38,915 bases of DNA, taken from positions 1 through 38,915 of the forward strand of contig JAQBTH010000011.1 in the NCBI GenBank assembly GCA_027623425.1, given 5' to 3'. Each line of letters begins with the position of its first letter. Position 1 is the stretch's first letter. Shown here piece by piece: positions 1 to 9,800 of the stretch. This stretch comes from a bacterium. Lineage in GTDB: Bacteria > Margulisbacteria > Marinamargulisbacteria > UBA817 > JAQBTH01. Position numbers and translations under genes: made by a program. Under the pieces are notes generated by a model. That model saw only the letters and a program-made list of their open reading frames with translations, had not been told where the DNA came from and did not search any database.

Positions 1-141
1 TTAAAAGCGCAGAGCAAAAATATTGCTCACGCTGCGCAAGCGAAAAACGCCGATGTAACATCTATTAATGCCTCCAAAAGAAAGATACCAACCACAAATG
101 TAGTTTATTTTAGTATAAATAAATCAAATAGCAATAAATAG
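1..141 (+). CDS. Possible 3' end of a gene entering from the left
   Basis: Frame 1 is open from the first base of the window to a TAG at 139-141, giving 46 residues without a start because the gene would begin outside the window. The peptide is Ala, Asn, Ser and Lys rich (for example AHAAQAKNADVTSINASK) and ends convergently with tamA, 12 nt away. No family is recognisable. An open stretch of 46 codons can occur by chance in AT-rich DNA, so this is only a possibility. The reverse strand also has a 40-codon open stretch here, but it lacks a good start. Confidence 0.3.
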   Translation, partial: LKAQSKNIAHAAQAKNADVTSINASKRKIPTTNVVYFSINKSNSNK

Positions 142-153
142 ATGGAATTTATA

Positions 154-1893
154 TTAAAACAGGTGGCCAAGATTAAAATGAATAATGAAGTCCCCGCCCT
201 TATCCACTTCGCCCCACGCAAAATCCAATCGAAAAGGCGCTAAACCAGTAACATAGCGTAATCCAAACCCATGGCCCGTGCGATAATCAGACATGTCACC
301 ACTAAATTCACCGTCGAACACGTTTCCAACATCATAAAACAAGACGCCATGAACATCTTGCCCTAATGGAAACCGCCATTCGAAGTTTGCTAACGCGCGC
401 TTGACGCCTGAAAACTCAAACTCGGGATACCCTCGCAAGGAAGTTGACCCACCAAGAGAAAATTCTTCGCTTTCAAAAGTCGGCACATTACTGCCATCAT
501 CTCGATCAAACTTACCAATGAATCCCCGCATCGCAATGGCCGACTCAAAAGGAGTGGGTATAAATTGCGCCATATGCAACGTCCAACGTGTAAAGTTTAC
601 GCCCCCAAAATCGGCCGCCCCTAAATAACCCGCCCGTTCAACGGAACCAATAACATACCGGCCTTCTCGACTATTAAAACGATTTATTCGTGTATCCCAG
701 TTTGTAACAAACGCAAGGCTTCTAACATCGTAAGACTGAAAATCATCTCCATCACGCGGCTGCACGCTTTCGCTTTTAAATGTTGTAGAAAAGGTCAGCT
801 CATCTAAAATAATAGGTATACCAAACGTTGTTCCCACCCCACTTCGCACATTGCGTAGCGTATTGTCTTGGCCCGACAACGCCTCATTACGAAACTCTGT
901 CCACCCATCTAGCGCCCAACTAATCGGAATAAGGTTCATTAGCCACGGTTGATAGTAACGCATGGAATAACTGCGCACGCCCACCTCATCGGTTAAGCGT
1001 ATTTGAGGTTTCAACGAAATACGATCACTGGTCATAAACAGATGGTTATAGGTCAAACGTAAAAACGCTGCCACGCCAATATCCCCATTATCTTCATCAA
1101 TTTGCTCAAGCCCCACATCCACTTGATTAATATTTTTTTCAGTCATTTTATAGGTAATCGTAACGTCTTCAGAGGCAGAGTTCATCTGGCCCAACTGGGG
1201 AATTGAAACACCTGAAAAATAACCCGAACGCAACAAGCGAGATCGGTCACGCCTAACGCGCTGAGAATTAAAAATGTCACCCTTTTTCTCTGTAATAGTA
1301 CGTTCCACAATAAAAGGTTCTGTTTTTTCCAATCCCTCAAATACCACTGCGCCAATATGCCCCTCTTCTACGGTAATGCGCAACACATCATCTACTAAAA
1401 CAATCGATGTCACAGCAAATAAATCATAGTGACGAGAATGGTAGTAATCCTCCAATGCTTTTATATCGTCTTCAACATAGGACGAATTAAATACCTGCCC
1501 TGGTTTATTCTTTAATTTTGTCGTAATAAGCAACGGCCAAAACCGGGTCATGCCAACGTATTCAATACGCTGTATAGTTGGATTCTCAACCACTTGATAC
1601 GTCACATAGACCCCTACCCCCTTGCCCTTATCGTCAAAGTTCACTTTTACAGATTCAAAGTAACCCCTAAGATACAAGGCCCGCATATCGAAACGCACAT
1701 CATCCGGGTACAAAGGGCGATTGCGTCGCACTTTAAAGGCGCCAATTTTAGACAAATCAGATTCCGAAATGCGATTAAGACCACTGATCTGTACCTTACT
1801 AACCAACTGCCCATATGGAGCGGCATAGACCGGCACCACAGCCAAAAGCACACAGCAGATTAAAACAGTTGATCGCATCATCTTAAAAATCAT
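154..1893 (-). CDS. tamA: Omp85-family outer-membrane assembly protein TamA
   Basis: Omp85/BamA superfamily barrel protein of the outer membrane, expected to work with TamB in moving lipids or inserting proteins at the outer membrane. At 579 residues it matches E. coli TamA in length. A signal peptide ends near residue 25 (VPVYA then APYGQ). Three POTRA-like segments follow at about 28-100, 103-178 and 180-255, then a 16-strand-type barrel. The Omp85 lid-loop motif LRGY lies near residue 485, and the last residue is Phe, as is usual for barrel proteins recognised by BamA. The start codon overlaps the end of tamB by 11 nt, so the two are translationally coupled. Two further Met codons at residues 5-6 are alternative starts. 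BamA is the main alternative, but BamA normally has five POTRA domains and is larger; the direct linkage to tamB favours TamA. Confidence 0.85.
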   Translation of the reverse strand: MIFKMMRSTVLICCVLLAVVPVYAAPYGQLVSKVQISGLNRISESDLSKIGAFKVRRNRPLYPDDVRFDMRALYLRGYFESVKVNFDDKGKGVGVYVTYQVVENPTIQRIEYVGMTRFWPLLITTKLKNKPGQVFNSSYVEDDIKALEDYYHSRHYDLFAVTSIVLVDDVLRITVEEGHIGAVVFEGLEKTEPFIVERTITEKKGDIFNSQRVRRDRSRLLRSGYFSGVSIPQLGQMNSASEDVTITYKMTEKNINQVDVGLEQIDEDNGDIGVAAFLRLTYNHLFMTSDRISLKPQIRLTDEVGVRSYSMRYYQPWLMNLIPISWALDGWTEFRNEALSGQDNTLRNVRSGVGTTFGIPIILDELTFSTTFKSESVQPRDGDDFQSYDVRSLAFVTNWDTRINRFNSREGRYVIGSVERAGYLGAADFGGVNFTRWTLHMAQFIPTPFESAIAMRGFIGKFDRDDGSNVPTFESEEFSLGGSTSLRGYPEFEFSGVKRALANFEWRFPLGQDVHGVLFYDVGNVFDGEFSGDMSDYRTGHGFGLRYVTGLAPFRLDFAWGEVDKGGDFIIHFNLGHLF

Positions 1894-4800
1894 AACTATA
1901 CTTTAAAGAAAACCGCGATTGAAAATCGGTTGAATCGTTATACTCATTTATATTACTTAGATTAAGGGACAAACGCCGAGAAAAGAAGTAGTTAAATTCA
2001 AACTCAGTAAATTGCCACGTCTCAGAATTTTGCCGCGTTTCAGAAGACACGTCCATATCTGTTCGAACACGCACAAACAACTTCTCGGAAAACAGTGCCC
2101 ACATCAGGTTCACGCCCAATCGATTTTCTTCAACAACCCCATCATGATCATTCCCACGCAACGATTGTCCCACGTTCCAATCCAAACGAAAATCGTACAA
2201 ACCTATTTTCTCTGCAAGCTGCCGCTCAAATGGTCGCACACGGCTACGAAACCAAATCGTGGCCTGCCGTTCACCAAACCGGTCGAAACTGGCATCCGTT
2301 GAATCCGCCAACACCCCAGGCATAATCAGGCGCAACCCATCTTGGCTAAACCGGTCACTGGCATTCCCACCACCCAATTGAACCTCATAACGTTGAATAA
2401 AATGCGCATCACGCCCCACCACTGCGCTGCGCGTTTCATACTCCTCAACAATAACCGACTCTTCCAACCGATCCAATCGACCAGTAACCATCAAAACACC
2501 GGCGGTATAGGGGTACTCTTCAACCACACTGCCACTCGCCACTTCGCCCGACAAAAGCGATTTTTCAATAAATGTAATCCCGCGAAAATCAAACACTGGT
2601 ATAAGTTGACGCCGAGTCCCATTCTCAGGCACATCGGTCACAAAAGACACTTTATTAGCACTCACCTTGTCTGGAAACTCACTAAAGAAAAACCGCTGCC
2701 GATCCACTGGCATCACTTCAAATACGCGATCAAAAAAGCTGATTGTACCCTCACGAATAATAATAGCCCCATCAATAACAGGCAGCGCCATACTACCACC
2801 TAGATGCACTTTGGTTTCCGGTGGATGCTCTTGAATTTCAAGAAAGAAATTATTTGCGATACTCCAAATCCCACCGCCAAATAACCCACCTTCTGCGTAC
2901 ATTCCCTTGCCAATGACCAAGTCCAAATCAAGCAGTAGCGAGGGCCGTGAACCTGAACTAGACACGCGAGGTACCGTCACCCGGCCTTCTTCAAAGAAAA
3001 CAGAACCGCTCAAAACAGGTGCTTGTTCATTTGCCGTTCCCCGCTGCCCCAACCGCAATAGACGCGCGTCATTCGAAACCGGAATAACAACAGGCCCTTC
3101 TAAGGCCAGATTGCGCAACTTCACTTTTCCGCGATACATATTTTGCAATTCCAAATCCAAATCACTATCCGCCAAATGCAACTGAGACATAAAACGAAAT
3201 TCACTTAACTCATATAAATTTAAAGACTCGATACGAATAGAACCTGACAGCCCCATTAAATTCGCGGTCTTGCGTTCGGGAATAAAAAAGCGACTACGAA
3301 TCATGCGATTAAGATTCAATTCCACGCGATTCAATTGCAGGTGATTATTGGCAAAGACCACCGACCCCTTCGCTAAGCTTAGGCGGTTACCCACTGACGA
3401 TTTTCCAGGATCAAAATCCACATAAAAACGGTCTAAATCGATAATGGGCGCGGAAAACACAGGAGAGGCTAGCGTACCATCAACTTTTACGAAAACCCGG
3501 CCTTGATTGTGAATTGTTTGTACTTTGGGCACTAAAAATCCCAACATGCTGACATCGTCCCCCTCAAGATCCAATTCTAAACCAACTGGACGCTCTGCCC
3601 CTTTTTTTTGCCAATGCCCCGAAAGAGGGTAAAATCCTGTCAAAAACCCTATTGAATTATGGTTAAATGCCCGAACAAAAGACCGCTCAAAATGCAAATT
3701 TCCTTGTTCATCATATCGCATATCCAACGAGATCTTATCAAAAGACTTCCCAAGAATAAGCCCGTCTTCTAAACGCCATTGGGTTTGCACTCCTGCAGTA
3801 TCCGTTTTAAGATTCAAATCAAACTTAGCCGATGAAACCTGCCCGATATGACCATCCCTTATGCGCAAGTCTCCGTTTATAATGGGCATTTTGTCTGGCC
3901 GTGAAACCAACGTCAGATCACCCTCAAAGATCCCCGCCAAATCAGTCTTAATCAAACGATCATCAGAATTCCCACGCTCAAAATCATGGTCGGCAGACAC
4001 CGAACGAAAGTACTCTACCTCATCACCCCCGCCCCCTAACTGATACACGGCACGAAATCCCGAAGACAATGTGGCATAATGCAAATCCCTCGGCACATCA
4101 TAAACAGTAATATTTCCATTCGAAATCTCTTCTTCTTGATACGTTGTAAACACACGCCGCTCTTTATACTGGGTAAAAATGCGTTCCGAACGACTCAAAA
4201 AATCGATAATGTCAGTTAAATTCACATCATCAAAACGCAACGACATGTCATAATCCCATTCGCCAGGCAGATGGCCAATCACTGAAGATACATCTAAACG
4301 GCCATCAAGCGACACCCGATTCTTGTCCAATTGGGCACGAACATGTGATAAATACAATTGAGAGTTCTCGTAACGCACGCGGCCTTCAAACGAATCCAAT
4401 CCCACACCATTTACCTGAAACTGTTCCAATTGAATAAACATGTTGGCACTAGACTCATTAGTGTTCTGGCCATAAAAGCCATCCACGTCTAAAACACCCG
4501 TGGTATCCCCAAATTGAGCGGTTAAAGAAGCGAAATCACTCAACACGATAGAGGTGCCAGGTTTCAAACGCACATTAAAATTCTGTGTGGATATCCACTT
4601 TCCTGAAGCCAATAATTGCGACTCGTTATAATGTACCGCAAAGTCGTCTACTCGGATTCCAGATTGACTGTATTGCCCCGAAACAAATAACGAATCAAAA
4701 TATTGGCCATGAATATTTCCATCAATAATACGCGCACGCCCCGATATCGCCCGATCATCTAATTCTAATTCACCCGATAATATTCCGCGCACAGGCAAAA

Positions 4801-6844
4801 GCGCTTCAGGCAATCGATCCTGCAGCCAATCCCCATCCACAAAAGGCCAGTCTTCCAACTCCACCTTTAAATGCTGTGAATCCAAGTTCCGATACGTCCC
4901 CGTCACCGCGATCACACCTTCTTCTAAGCGCGCGTTCACCTTATCCAAGTACACCGTATCATCACCATATCGGCCAACAAATTGAGCCTCGCTTAATCGT
5001 TTACCAAACAATGCGCCGCCTTTTAGCCGCACATCAAAAGTGCTAGTAAATGCATCCAACAACCGCTCTCTGACCATACGAGAAAAATCATAAGACACAC
5101 CCACATCAAAAGACATTTTCCCCAATGGACTCGGTCCCACGTTTGGATTAACGTCAAAATAAGTCATATCATCCACGCTCAAATTAAGAGATAAATCGGT
5201 CAGTTCCCTTATATTTCCTGTACCCGTTATCACATCCCCACCAGGAGTAAAGACTTGCACCGATTCTATGGCAATCCGCTGTTTATCTTCTACCACCATG
5301 TGAACGCCTAGCTCTGAAATGGGTTGACTATAGGCCGTAATTGACGAGCCTGTTGCCACGGTATCCACCCAAAATTGATCCCAATTTCCATGCAAGCGCG
5401 ACTCTAAATTTGCCTTGCCGGTCACAAATCGTGCCATCAAAGGAAAGGTAGATTCCAATGAAAAATCACGCACAGAAAAATTCATATTGAATGTGGGGTA
5501 TTCACCAGAAAGATGCAATTCGCCATCGCCCCCAAAATCCCCCGTCATCAGCGTTCCAGACGCAATATCAAAGGCCAACACATGATTTTCAATATGATAC
5601 CTTATATCTGTATTCGTAGGTTCTAAGCCATAAAAATACGCATTTTTTACCGCCAAATCACCTGCGATAACAGGGTGAGAGAGTGGGCCTGTAATTCCAA
5701 CCGCCAAATCCGTATTTCCTGAAAATTTTAATGCGGATAACACAGGGAAAAGACGTCGAAATACGGCAATATCAAATTGTTTAGAATTAAAATTCAAATC
5801 AATAATGGACCGATGAAAATCAATTACCCCGCCACCATCCAATGGCATTCCATCTAAATTTCCTGTGATGCCATCAAATGAAATCTTAATCCCTTGTTTC
5901 TCTGGCTCTTCCGCAAGAAAAATAGTGCCCCTCACCGCATCTACTGGGGAATCAAAAAAAGGAATTTTCAACATCAAATCCGTCGTATCAACCGCGATTG
6001 AATAGGTAAAAGGAATTTCCTTTACGTCCTGTGGCACCGGGTATTTTGACACAATTTGACCTCGCACATTTACCTGGTCTCCCGACACAACATAATCAGG
6101 CATTGGCAACACATAATTGCCCCAATGATCCAAATCCATTTTAGAGAGCAGAAAATTAAACATGTAGCGTCCTGTTTTTGGATGAACAGCACCATTAATA
6201 ACAAAGGGTTGATTGGTGCGCCCATACCGCCCCGAAACATCCAAAGGAGCCCGCGCCGTATCTGCAAAATCCATGTACCCATTTAACCCCGTAAATGTGG
6301 TTAAAAACGGCGCATCACGCAACTCGTGCACCCACCCCCTATCATCTGTGTAAGACCCGCTCACATTATCAAACACCAACTTACCCACAAAGGCAATCTC
6401 GCTACCAGACTCGCTGTTTGGGGCAAAAATAAAATCAAAAAAGTTCCACGTCCCATCACGTGTGCGGTGCACATCCAGGTCCATATTCACAAATGCCACT
6501 TGATCAATGGCCGCTAAAAAATCCCCGCGAGACCGAAACAAGAGGCGAAACAAGCTGTAATCCACAACTACCATATCGGCTCGAACCAAACGGCCATTCT
6601 TCAAATCATCAAAACTCGCGATTTCAACCCCATGGCATTTTACCTGAGAAAGCAAATTCCCAGAAATGCCACTTATTTCAATTTGCCGCTTATATAGTTT
6701 TGATAGCTCGCGTTCAACGATACGCTCGATTTCCCGCTGAGGCACATTGCTTCGATACAACGCAGAAATAGGCACATACGCCATCAAAAAGGCCATTAAG
6801 AGAATAAAAACCACCAGTCGAGTTACACCAGTGAACTTAATCAT
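1883..6844 (-). CDS. tamB: TamB / DUF490 translocation and assembly module protein
   Basis: Very long AsmA-like repeat protein that bridges inner and outer membranes; family members are thought to carry phospholipid across the periplasm and pair with TamA. It has one N-terminal membrane anchor (TRLVVFILLMAFLMAYVPIS) and over 1500 residues of short beta-strand repeats. A C-terminal TamB domain (GTISFFDRVFEVMP and following) runs to the end, where the final residue is Phe. It is about 1653 residues, clearly longer than E. coli TamB (about 1260). The ORF track starts at a TTG (6856), only about two bases after GGAGG; I prefer the ATG at 6844, which places the same GGAGG about 13 nt upstream. The ribosome site overlaps the thrC stop. 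tamA follows with an 11-nt overlap, so the pair is one unit. Confidence 0.88.
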   Translation of the reverse strand: MIKFTGVTRLVVFILLMAFLMAYVPISALYRSNVPQREIERIVERELSKLYKRQIEISGISGNLLSQVKCHGVEIASFDDLKNGRLVRADMVVVDYSLFRLLFRSRGDFLAAIDQVAFVNMDLDVHRTRDGTWNFFDFIFAPNSESGSEIAFVGKLVFDNVSGSYTDDRGWVHELRDAPFLTTFTGLNGYMDFADTARAPLDVSGRYGRTNQPFVINGAVHPKTGRYMFNFLLSKMDLDHWGNYVLPMPDYVVSGDQVNVRGQIVSKYPVPQDVKEIPFTYSIAVDTTDLMLKIPFFDSPVDAVRGTIFLAEEPEKQGIKISFDGITGNLDGMPLDGGGVIDFHRSIIDLNFNSKQFDIAVFRRLFPVLSALKFSGNTDLAVGITGPLSHPVIAGDLAVKNAYFYGLEPTNTDIRYHIENHVLAFDIASGTLMTGDFGGDGELHLSGEYPTFNMNFSVRDFSLESTFPLMARFVTGKANLESRLHGNWDQFWVDTVATGSSITAYSQPISELGVHMVVEDKQRIAIESVQVFTPGGDVITGTGNIRELTDLSLNLSVDDMTYFDVNPNVGPSPLGKMSFDVGVSYDFSRMVRERLLDAFTSTFDVRLKGGALFGKRLSEAQFVGRYGDDTVYLDKVNARLEEGVIAVTGTYRNLDSQHLKVELEDWPFVDGDWLQDRLPEALLPVRGILSGELELDDRAISGRARIIDGNIHGQYFDSLFVSGQYSQSGIRVDDFAVHYNESQLLASGKWISTQNFNVRLKPGTSIVLSDFASLTAQFGDTTGVLDVDGFYGQNTNESSANMFIQLEQFQVNGVGLDSFEGRVRYENSQLYLSHVRAQLDKNRVSLDGRLDVSSVIGHLPGEWDYDMSLRFDDVNLTDIIDFLSRSERIFTQYKERRVFTTYQEEEISNGNITVYDVPRDLHYATLSSGFRAVYQLGGGGDEVEYFRSVSADHDFERGNSDDRLIKTDLAGIFEGDLTLVSRPDKMPIINGDLRIRDGHIGQVSSAKFDLNLKTDTAGVQTQWRLEDGLILGKSFDKISLDMRYDEQGNLHFERSFVRAFNHNSIGFLTGFYPLSGHWQKKGAERPVGLELDLEGDDVSMLGFLVPKVQTIHNQGRVFVKVDGTLASPVFSAPIIDLDRFYVDFDPGKSSVGNRLSLAKGSVVFANNHLQLNRVELNLNRMIRSRFFIPERKTANLMGLSGSIRIESLNLYELSEFRFMSQLHLADSDLDLELQNMYRGKVKLRNLALEGPVVIPVSNDARLLRLGQRGTANEQAPVLSGSVFFEEGRVTVPRVSSSGSRPSLLLDLDLVIGKGMYAEGGLFGGGIWSIANNFFLEIQEHPPETKVHLGGSMALPVIDGAIIIREGTISFFDRVFEVMPVDRQRFFFSEFPDKVSANKVSFVTDVPENGTRRQLIPVFDFRGITFIEKSLLSGEVASGSVVEEYPYTAGVLMVTGRLDRLEESVIVEEYETRSAVVGRDAHFIQRYEVQLGGGNASDRFSQDGLRLIMPGVLADSTDASFDRFGERQATIWFRSRVRPFERQLAEKIGLYDFRLDWNVGQSLRGNDHDGVVEENRLGVNLMWALFSEKLFVRVRTDMDVSSETRQNSETWQFTEFEFNYFFSRRLSLNLSNINEYNDSTDFQSRFSLKYSYDF

Positions 6845-6862
6845 GTATCCGCTCAATCCTCC

Positions 6863-7927
6863 CTATAAATAGGGGGATAAGGCCTCTAAAACAGATTCCC
6901 TGGCGCTTTCGCATTTCGTAGGCTTCGCACTGGCAATCTCAATCGCACGGTCTGGATCTTTCAAGCCATGCCCCGTTAATGTTGCCACTATCACATCATC
7001 TGCCGTAAATGGCGCCGAATCCCGATGCAGTTTAATAATACCCGCAATCGATGCTGCTGACGCGGGCTCGCAAAACACACCGTCTTGTGCCGCTAAAAGC
7101 AACTGCGCTTCGGTAATCTGCTCATCGGTCACCATATCGATGATGCCACCAGACTCATCCCGTGCAGCTTCGGCCTTTTTCCAACTCGCCGGATTACCGA
7201 TACGAATAGCCGTCGCGACAGTATCAGGATGTTCCACGGGATGCCCCAGCACAATTGGTGCCGAACCAGCGGCTTGGAATCCCATCATTTTAGGCAGGGT
7301 TGCATTATGGCCCGCGGCCTTATATTCGTTGTACCCCATCCAGTAGGCTGTGATATTTCCTGCATTTCCCACAGGCAAGAAATGATAAGTAGGCGCAAAA
7401 CCAAGCTGGTCCACAACCTCAAAAGCAGCCGTTTTTTGGCCCTGTATACGATTTGGATTAATGTGGTTAACCAACGTAATTGGATAATGATCTGTAATAT
7501 CGCGCACAATTTGCAATGCCACATCAAAGTTACCTTCAATTTGCAACACCAATGCGCCATGCATCATCGCTTGGCTTAACTTCCCAAGCGAAATTTTACC
7601 TTCTGGTATCACCACTGCGCAGGCCATGCCCGCTTTTGCCGCATAGGCTGCAGCAGAAGCAGACGTGTTTCCTGTAGAAGCGCACATCACCATCTTCGAA
7701 CCCGCCTCTTTCGCCTTGGTAATGGCCATGGTCATTCCGCGATCTTTAAACGACCCTGTTGGGTTTAAACCTTCATATTTCACATACACTTTGGCCGGAA
7801 TGCCCAACTGTGCACACAAATTTTCTATAGGAATAAGAGGCGTGTTACCTTCCTGCAGTGTCACCACAGGTGTAGATTCCGTTACCGGCAGAAATTCTCG
7901 ATACTCTTCTATTAGTCCACGCCACAT
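6863..7927 (-). CDS. thrC: Threonine synthase
   Basis: PLP enzyme converting O-phosphohomoserine to threonine in the cytoplasm. The PLP lysine lies in NPTGSFKDRGM (K61), and the cofactor-phosphate and substrate loops STGNTSASAAAYAAKAG and PVGNAGN are present. Length (354) fits the short Bacillus-type ThrC. There is no Shine-Dalgarno before the ATG; instead an extended -10 box (TGGTATAAT) ends 6 nt before it, which suggests a leaderless transcript starting at or beside the start codon. The gene lies 80 nt after cvpA and 18 nt before the preferred tamB start. A biosynthetic gene in front of tamBA probably reflects co-transcription rather than shared function. Confidence 0.93.
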   Translation of the reverse strand: MWRGLIEEYREFLPVTESTPVVTLQEGNTPLIPIENLCAQLGIPAKVYVKYEGLNPTGSFKDRGMTMAITKAKEAGSKMVMCASTGNTSASAAAYAAKAGMACAVVIPEGKISLGKLSQAMMHGALVLQIEGNFDVALQIVRDITDHYPITLVNHINPNRIQGQKTAAFEVVDQLGFAPTYHFLPVGNAGNITAYWMGYNEYKAAGHNATLPKMMGFQAAGSAPIVLGHPVEHPDTVATAIRIGNPASWKKAEAARDESGGIIDMVTDEQITEAQLLLAAQDGVFCEPASAASIAGIIKLHRDSAPFTADDVIVATLTGHGLKDPDRAIEIASAKPTKCESARESVLEALSPYL

Positions 7928-7933
7928 ACCAGA

Positions 7934-7942
7934 ATTATACCA
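7934..7942 (-). promoter_or_regulatory. Extended -10 promoter for thrC (tamBA)
   Basis: On the minus strand the sequence reads TGGTATAAT TCTGGT ATG: a perfect TATAAT with the TG extension, 6 nt before the thrC start codon. No convincing -35 box lies 16-18 nt upstream, which is tolerated with an extended -10. The spacing would put the transcript start on or next to the A of ATG. Confidence 0.6.
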
Positions 7943-8007
7943 CCAACAGCCTCAACCGAATAGATGAGAATGAAGGAGGTTTTGTCGCTTTCGAAGAGAA
8001 CCCTGCC

Positions 8008-8616
8008 CTACTGCCCTACATTATCTAACAGATTCTTAATCTGCGTGGTATCCCCAGATTCTAAGGCACTTTGCACCTTCTTAAGCGTGGGGTCTTTCTT
8101 CACCATAGAGGCTTTCTGTTCACTTGCCTTTGCATTTAAGCGACGCAACACTTGCTCCGTCTTTTCTGGGGTAAGCACCTTAGAGGATACAATTGAATTC
8201 AGTGGCTTAGCCATTTGGGAGTCATGATAAACAGCCAGGTCTGTATGAGATAACGGAACAAGAAATGGCAATAAATAAAAAAAGCCCCGCACACCCCCTA
8301 AAAAGCCCCCTCCAATAACATTAACAGGCCAAATAATCGCAATGCGCGTGGCCCGATGCATAAAGTTTCCAACAACCGAAAAGCACCCCCAAAACACCCC
8401 CCAAATTAGGATAAAACTAAAGAAAGTGGAATACGGTGGACGCATGCCAACAAATTCCTGCAACGACAAATCGCCCGCTTGGTAAAACTGTAGCGCCACA
8501 AACACACCGCCAACCAACGCCACCAAATCAAAAAACATACGAATAAGACCACGACGAAACCCAATAAACGCGTTATATAAAAGAACCACCATCACGACAA
8601 CATCAAGAAGATTCAC
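8008..8616 (-). CDS. cvpA: CvpA family inner-membrane protein
   Basis: CvpA-family integral membrane protein of 202 residues. The family is linked to colicin V production and, more generally, to envelope integrity, but its biochemical role is not settled. The N-terminus (MNLLDVVVMVVLLYNAFIGF then RRGLIR) is typical of the family. Four hydrophobic segments can be seen at about 3-22, 28-45, 64-85 and 95-120, followed by a soluble, charged C-terminal part. It starts with GTG inside a GTGA overlap with the aminotransferase stop, indicating coupled translation. 80 nt separate it from thrC, which has its own promoter. Confidence 0.85.
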   Translation of the reverse strand: MNLLDVVVMVVLLYNAFIGFRRGLIRMFFDLVALVGGVFVALQFYQAGDLSLQEFVGMRPPYSTFFSFILIWGVFWGCFSVVGNFMHRATRIAIIWPVNVIGGGFLGGVRGFFYLLPFLVPLSHTDLAVYHDSQMAKPLNSIVSSKVLTPEKTEQVLRRLNAKASEQKASMVKKDPTLKKVQSALESGDTTQIKNLLDNVGQ

Positions 8617-9800
8617 GCCCTTTTACCCACCTTCTTCACACCGCCTCGGACCGACTCAACAAAATCTGAGATCCGCGAAATAGCCTCTTTTAGCTCACTT
8701 ATTTCAGTGGCAAAGCAACAACGAATAAACCCTTCGCCGCATTCACCAAAGGCCGTGCCGGGCACCACAGCCACTTTATATTGCTGCAACAACTGCACCG
8801 CAAAATCATGACTACTCAAACCGATGGCCCGAATATCCACAAAACAATAAATAGCCCCATCGGGTGGGGTAACCTTCAAACCAATTCCGTTTAAAGCCTG
8901 ACAAAATAAATTCCGCCGTTGCTGGTACGACCACCGCATCTTTGACACTTCAGATAAACTATTTTGAAGCGCCTCTTCTGCCGCGATCTGAGAAATAATC
9001 GAAGTACAAAGCGCCGAATATTGATGGATTTTACACGCACGCGACACAATTGATTCAGGCGCGCAGATATACCCCACTCGCCAGCCTGTCATGGCAAAGG
9101 ACTTTGAAAACCCCGATAACAACACCGTGTTTTCCTTCATGCCTTCAAAACTTGCAATGCTAACAAAAGGAACCCCATAGCTTAATTCTGCATAAATCTC
9201 ATCCGAAATCACCCAAATATCATGGCGCTTTACCACATCCGCTATAGCGCGCAATTCCGATTCTGGAATGCTCATCCCGGTTGGATTATTTGGGTAACAC
9301 AACACCAACCCTTTGGTCTTTGGCGTAATAGCAGCCTCAATGGCCGCCGCACTTGGCACAAACCCGGTGCCAGACGTGTCTATCGTAACCTGCGTAGCGC
9401 CCGTCATTTTAATGAGTGGCCCGTAACACACATACATCGGCTCAGGCACAATAACCTCATCTCCTGGGTTTAACATTGCCCGCAGCACAATATCCACACC
9501 CTCTGACACACCATTGGTAATCAGAATTTCTTCTTTGGGATCGTACGCACAATCAAATCGGGAACGCATATACTCCGAAATGGCCTCACGCAAACTCAAT
9601 AACCCCTGATTAGACGTATAGGTCGTCCGCCCGCGCTCAAGGGCATAAATGGCCTCTTCACGAATGGTCCAAGGTGTCGCAAAATCAGGCTCGCCCACCC
9701 CAAGCGAGATCACATCTTCTGCACCAATCACAAGATCAAAAAATTCCCGGATCTTCGATTTGGAAATGCCTTCTAAGATTCGGTTAAAGTCATTCTTCAC
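8613..9800 (-). CDS. PLP-dependent class I/II aminotransferase
   Basis: Fold-type I aminotransferase of the aspartate/alanine group, 395 residues. The PLP lysine is K233 in SGFSKSFAMTGWRVGY; N172 in YPNNPTG and D200 in ISDEIYAEL are the expected cofactor contacts, and the C-terminal arginine lies in EGFIRCCFA. The substrate cannot be read from sequence; alanine, aspartate or aromatic amino acids are all possible. The GTG start overlaps the stop of the upstream Lrp/AsnC gene by four bases (GTGA), and its own stop overlaps cvpA in the same way. The direct pairing with an Lrp/AsnC regulator suggests control by an amino acid that this enzyme handles. Confidence 0.9.
   Translation of the reverse strand: MKNDFNRILEGISKSKIREFFDLVIGAEDVISLGVGEPDFATPWTIREEAIYALERGRTTYTSNQGLLSLREAISEYMRSRFDCAYDPKEEILITNGVSEGVDIVLRAMLNPGDEVIVPEPMYVCYGPLIKMTGATQVTIDTSGTGFVPSAAAIEAAITPKTKGLVLCYPNNPTGMSIPESELRAIADVVKRHDIWVISDEIYAELSYGVPFVSIASFEGMKENTVLLSGFSKSFAMTGWRVGYICAPESIVSRACKIHQYSALCTSIISQIAAEEALQNSLSEVSKMRWSYQQRRNLFCQALNGIGLKVTPPDGAIYCFVDIRAIGLSSHDFAVQLLQQYKVAVVPGTAFGECGEGFIRCCFATEISELKEAISRISDFVESVRGGVKKVGKRA

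Noticed and set aside
7964-8227. Plus-strand ORF near a perfect AAGGAGGT
   Set aside because: It lies antisense to the real cvpA gene, the AAGGAGGT is inside rather than before its start, and the protein matches no family.
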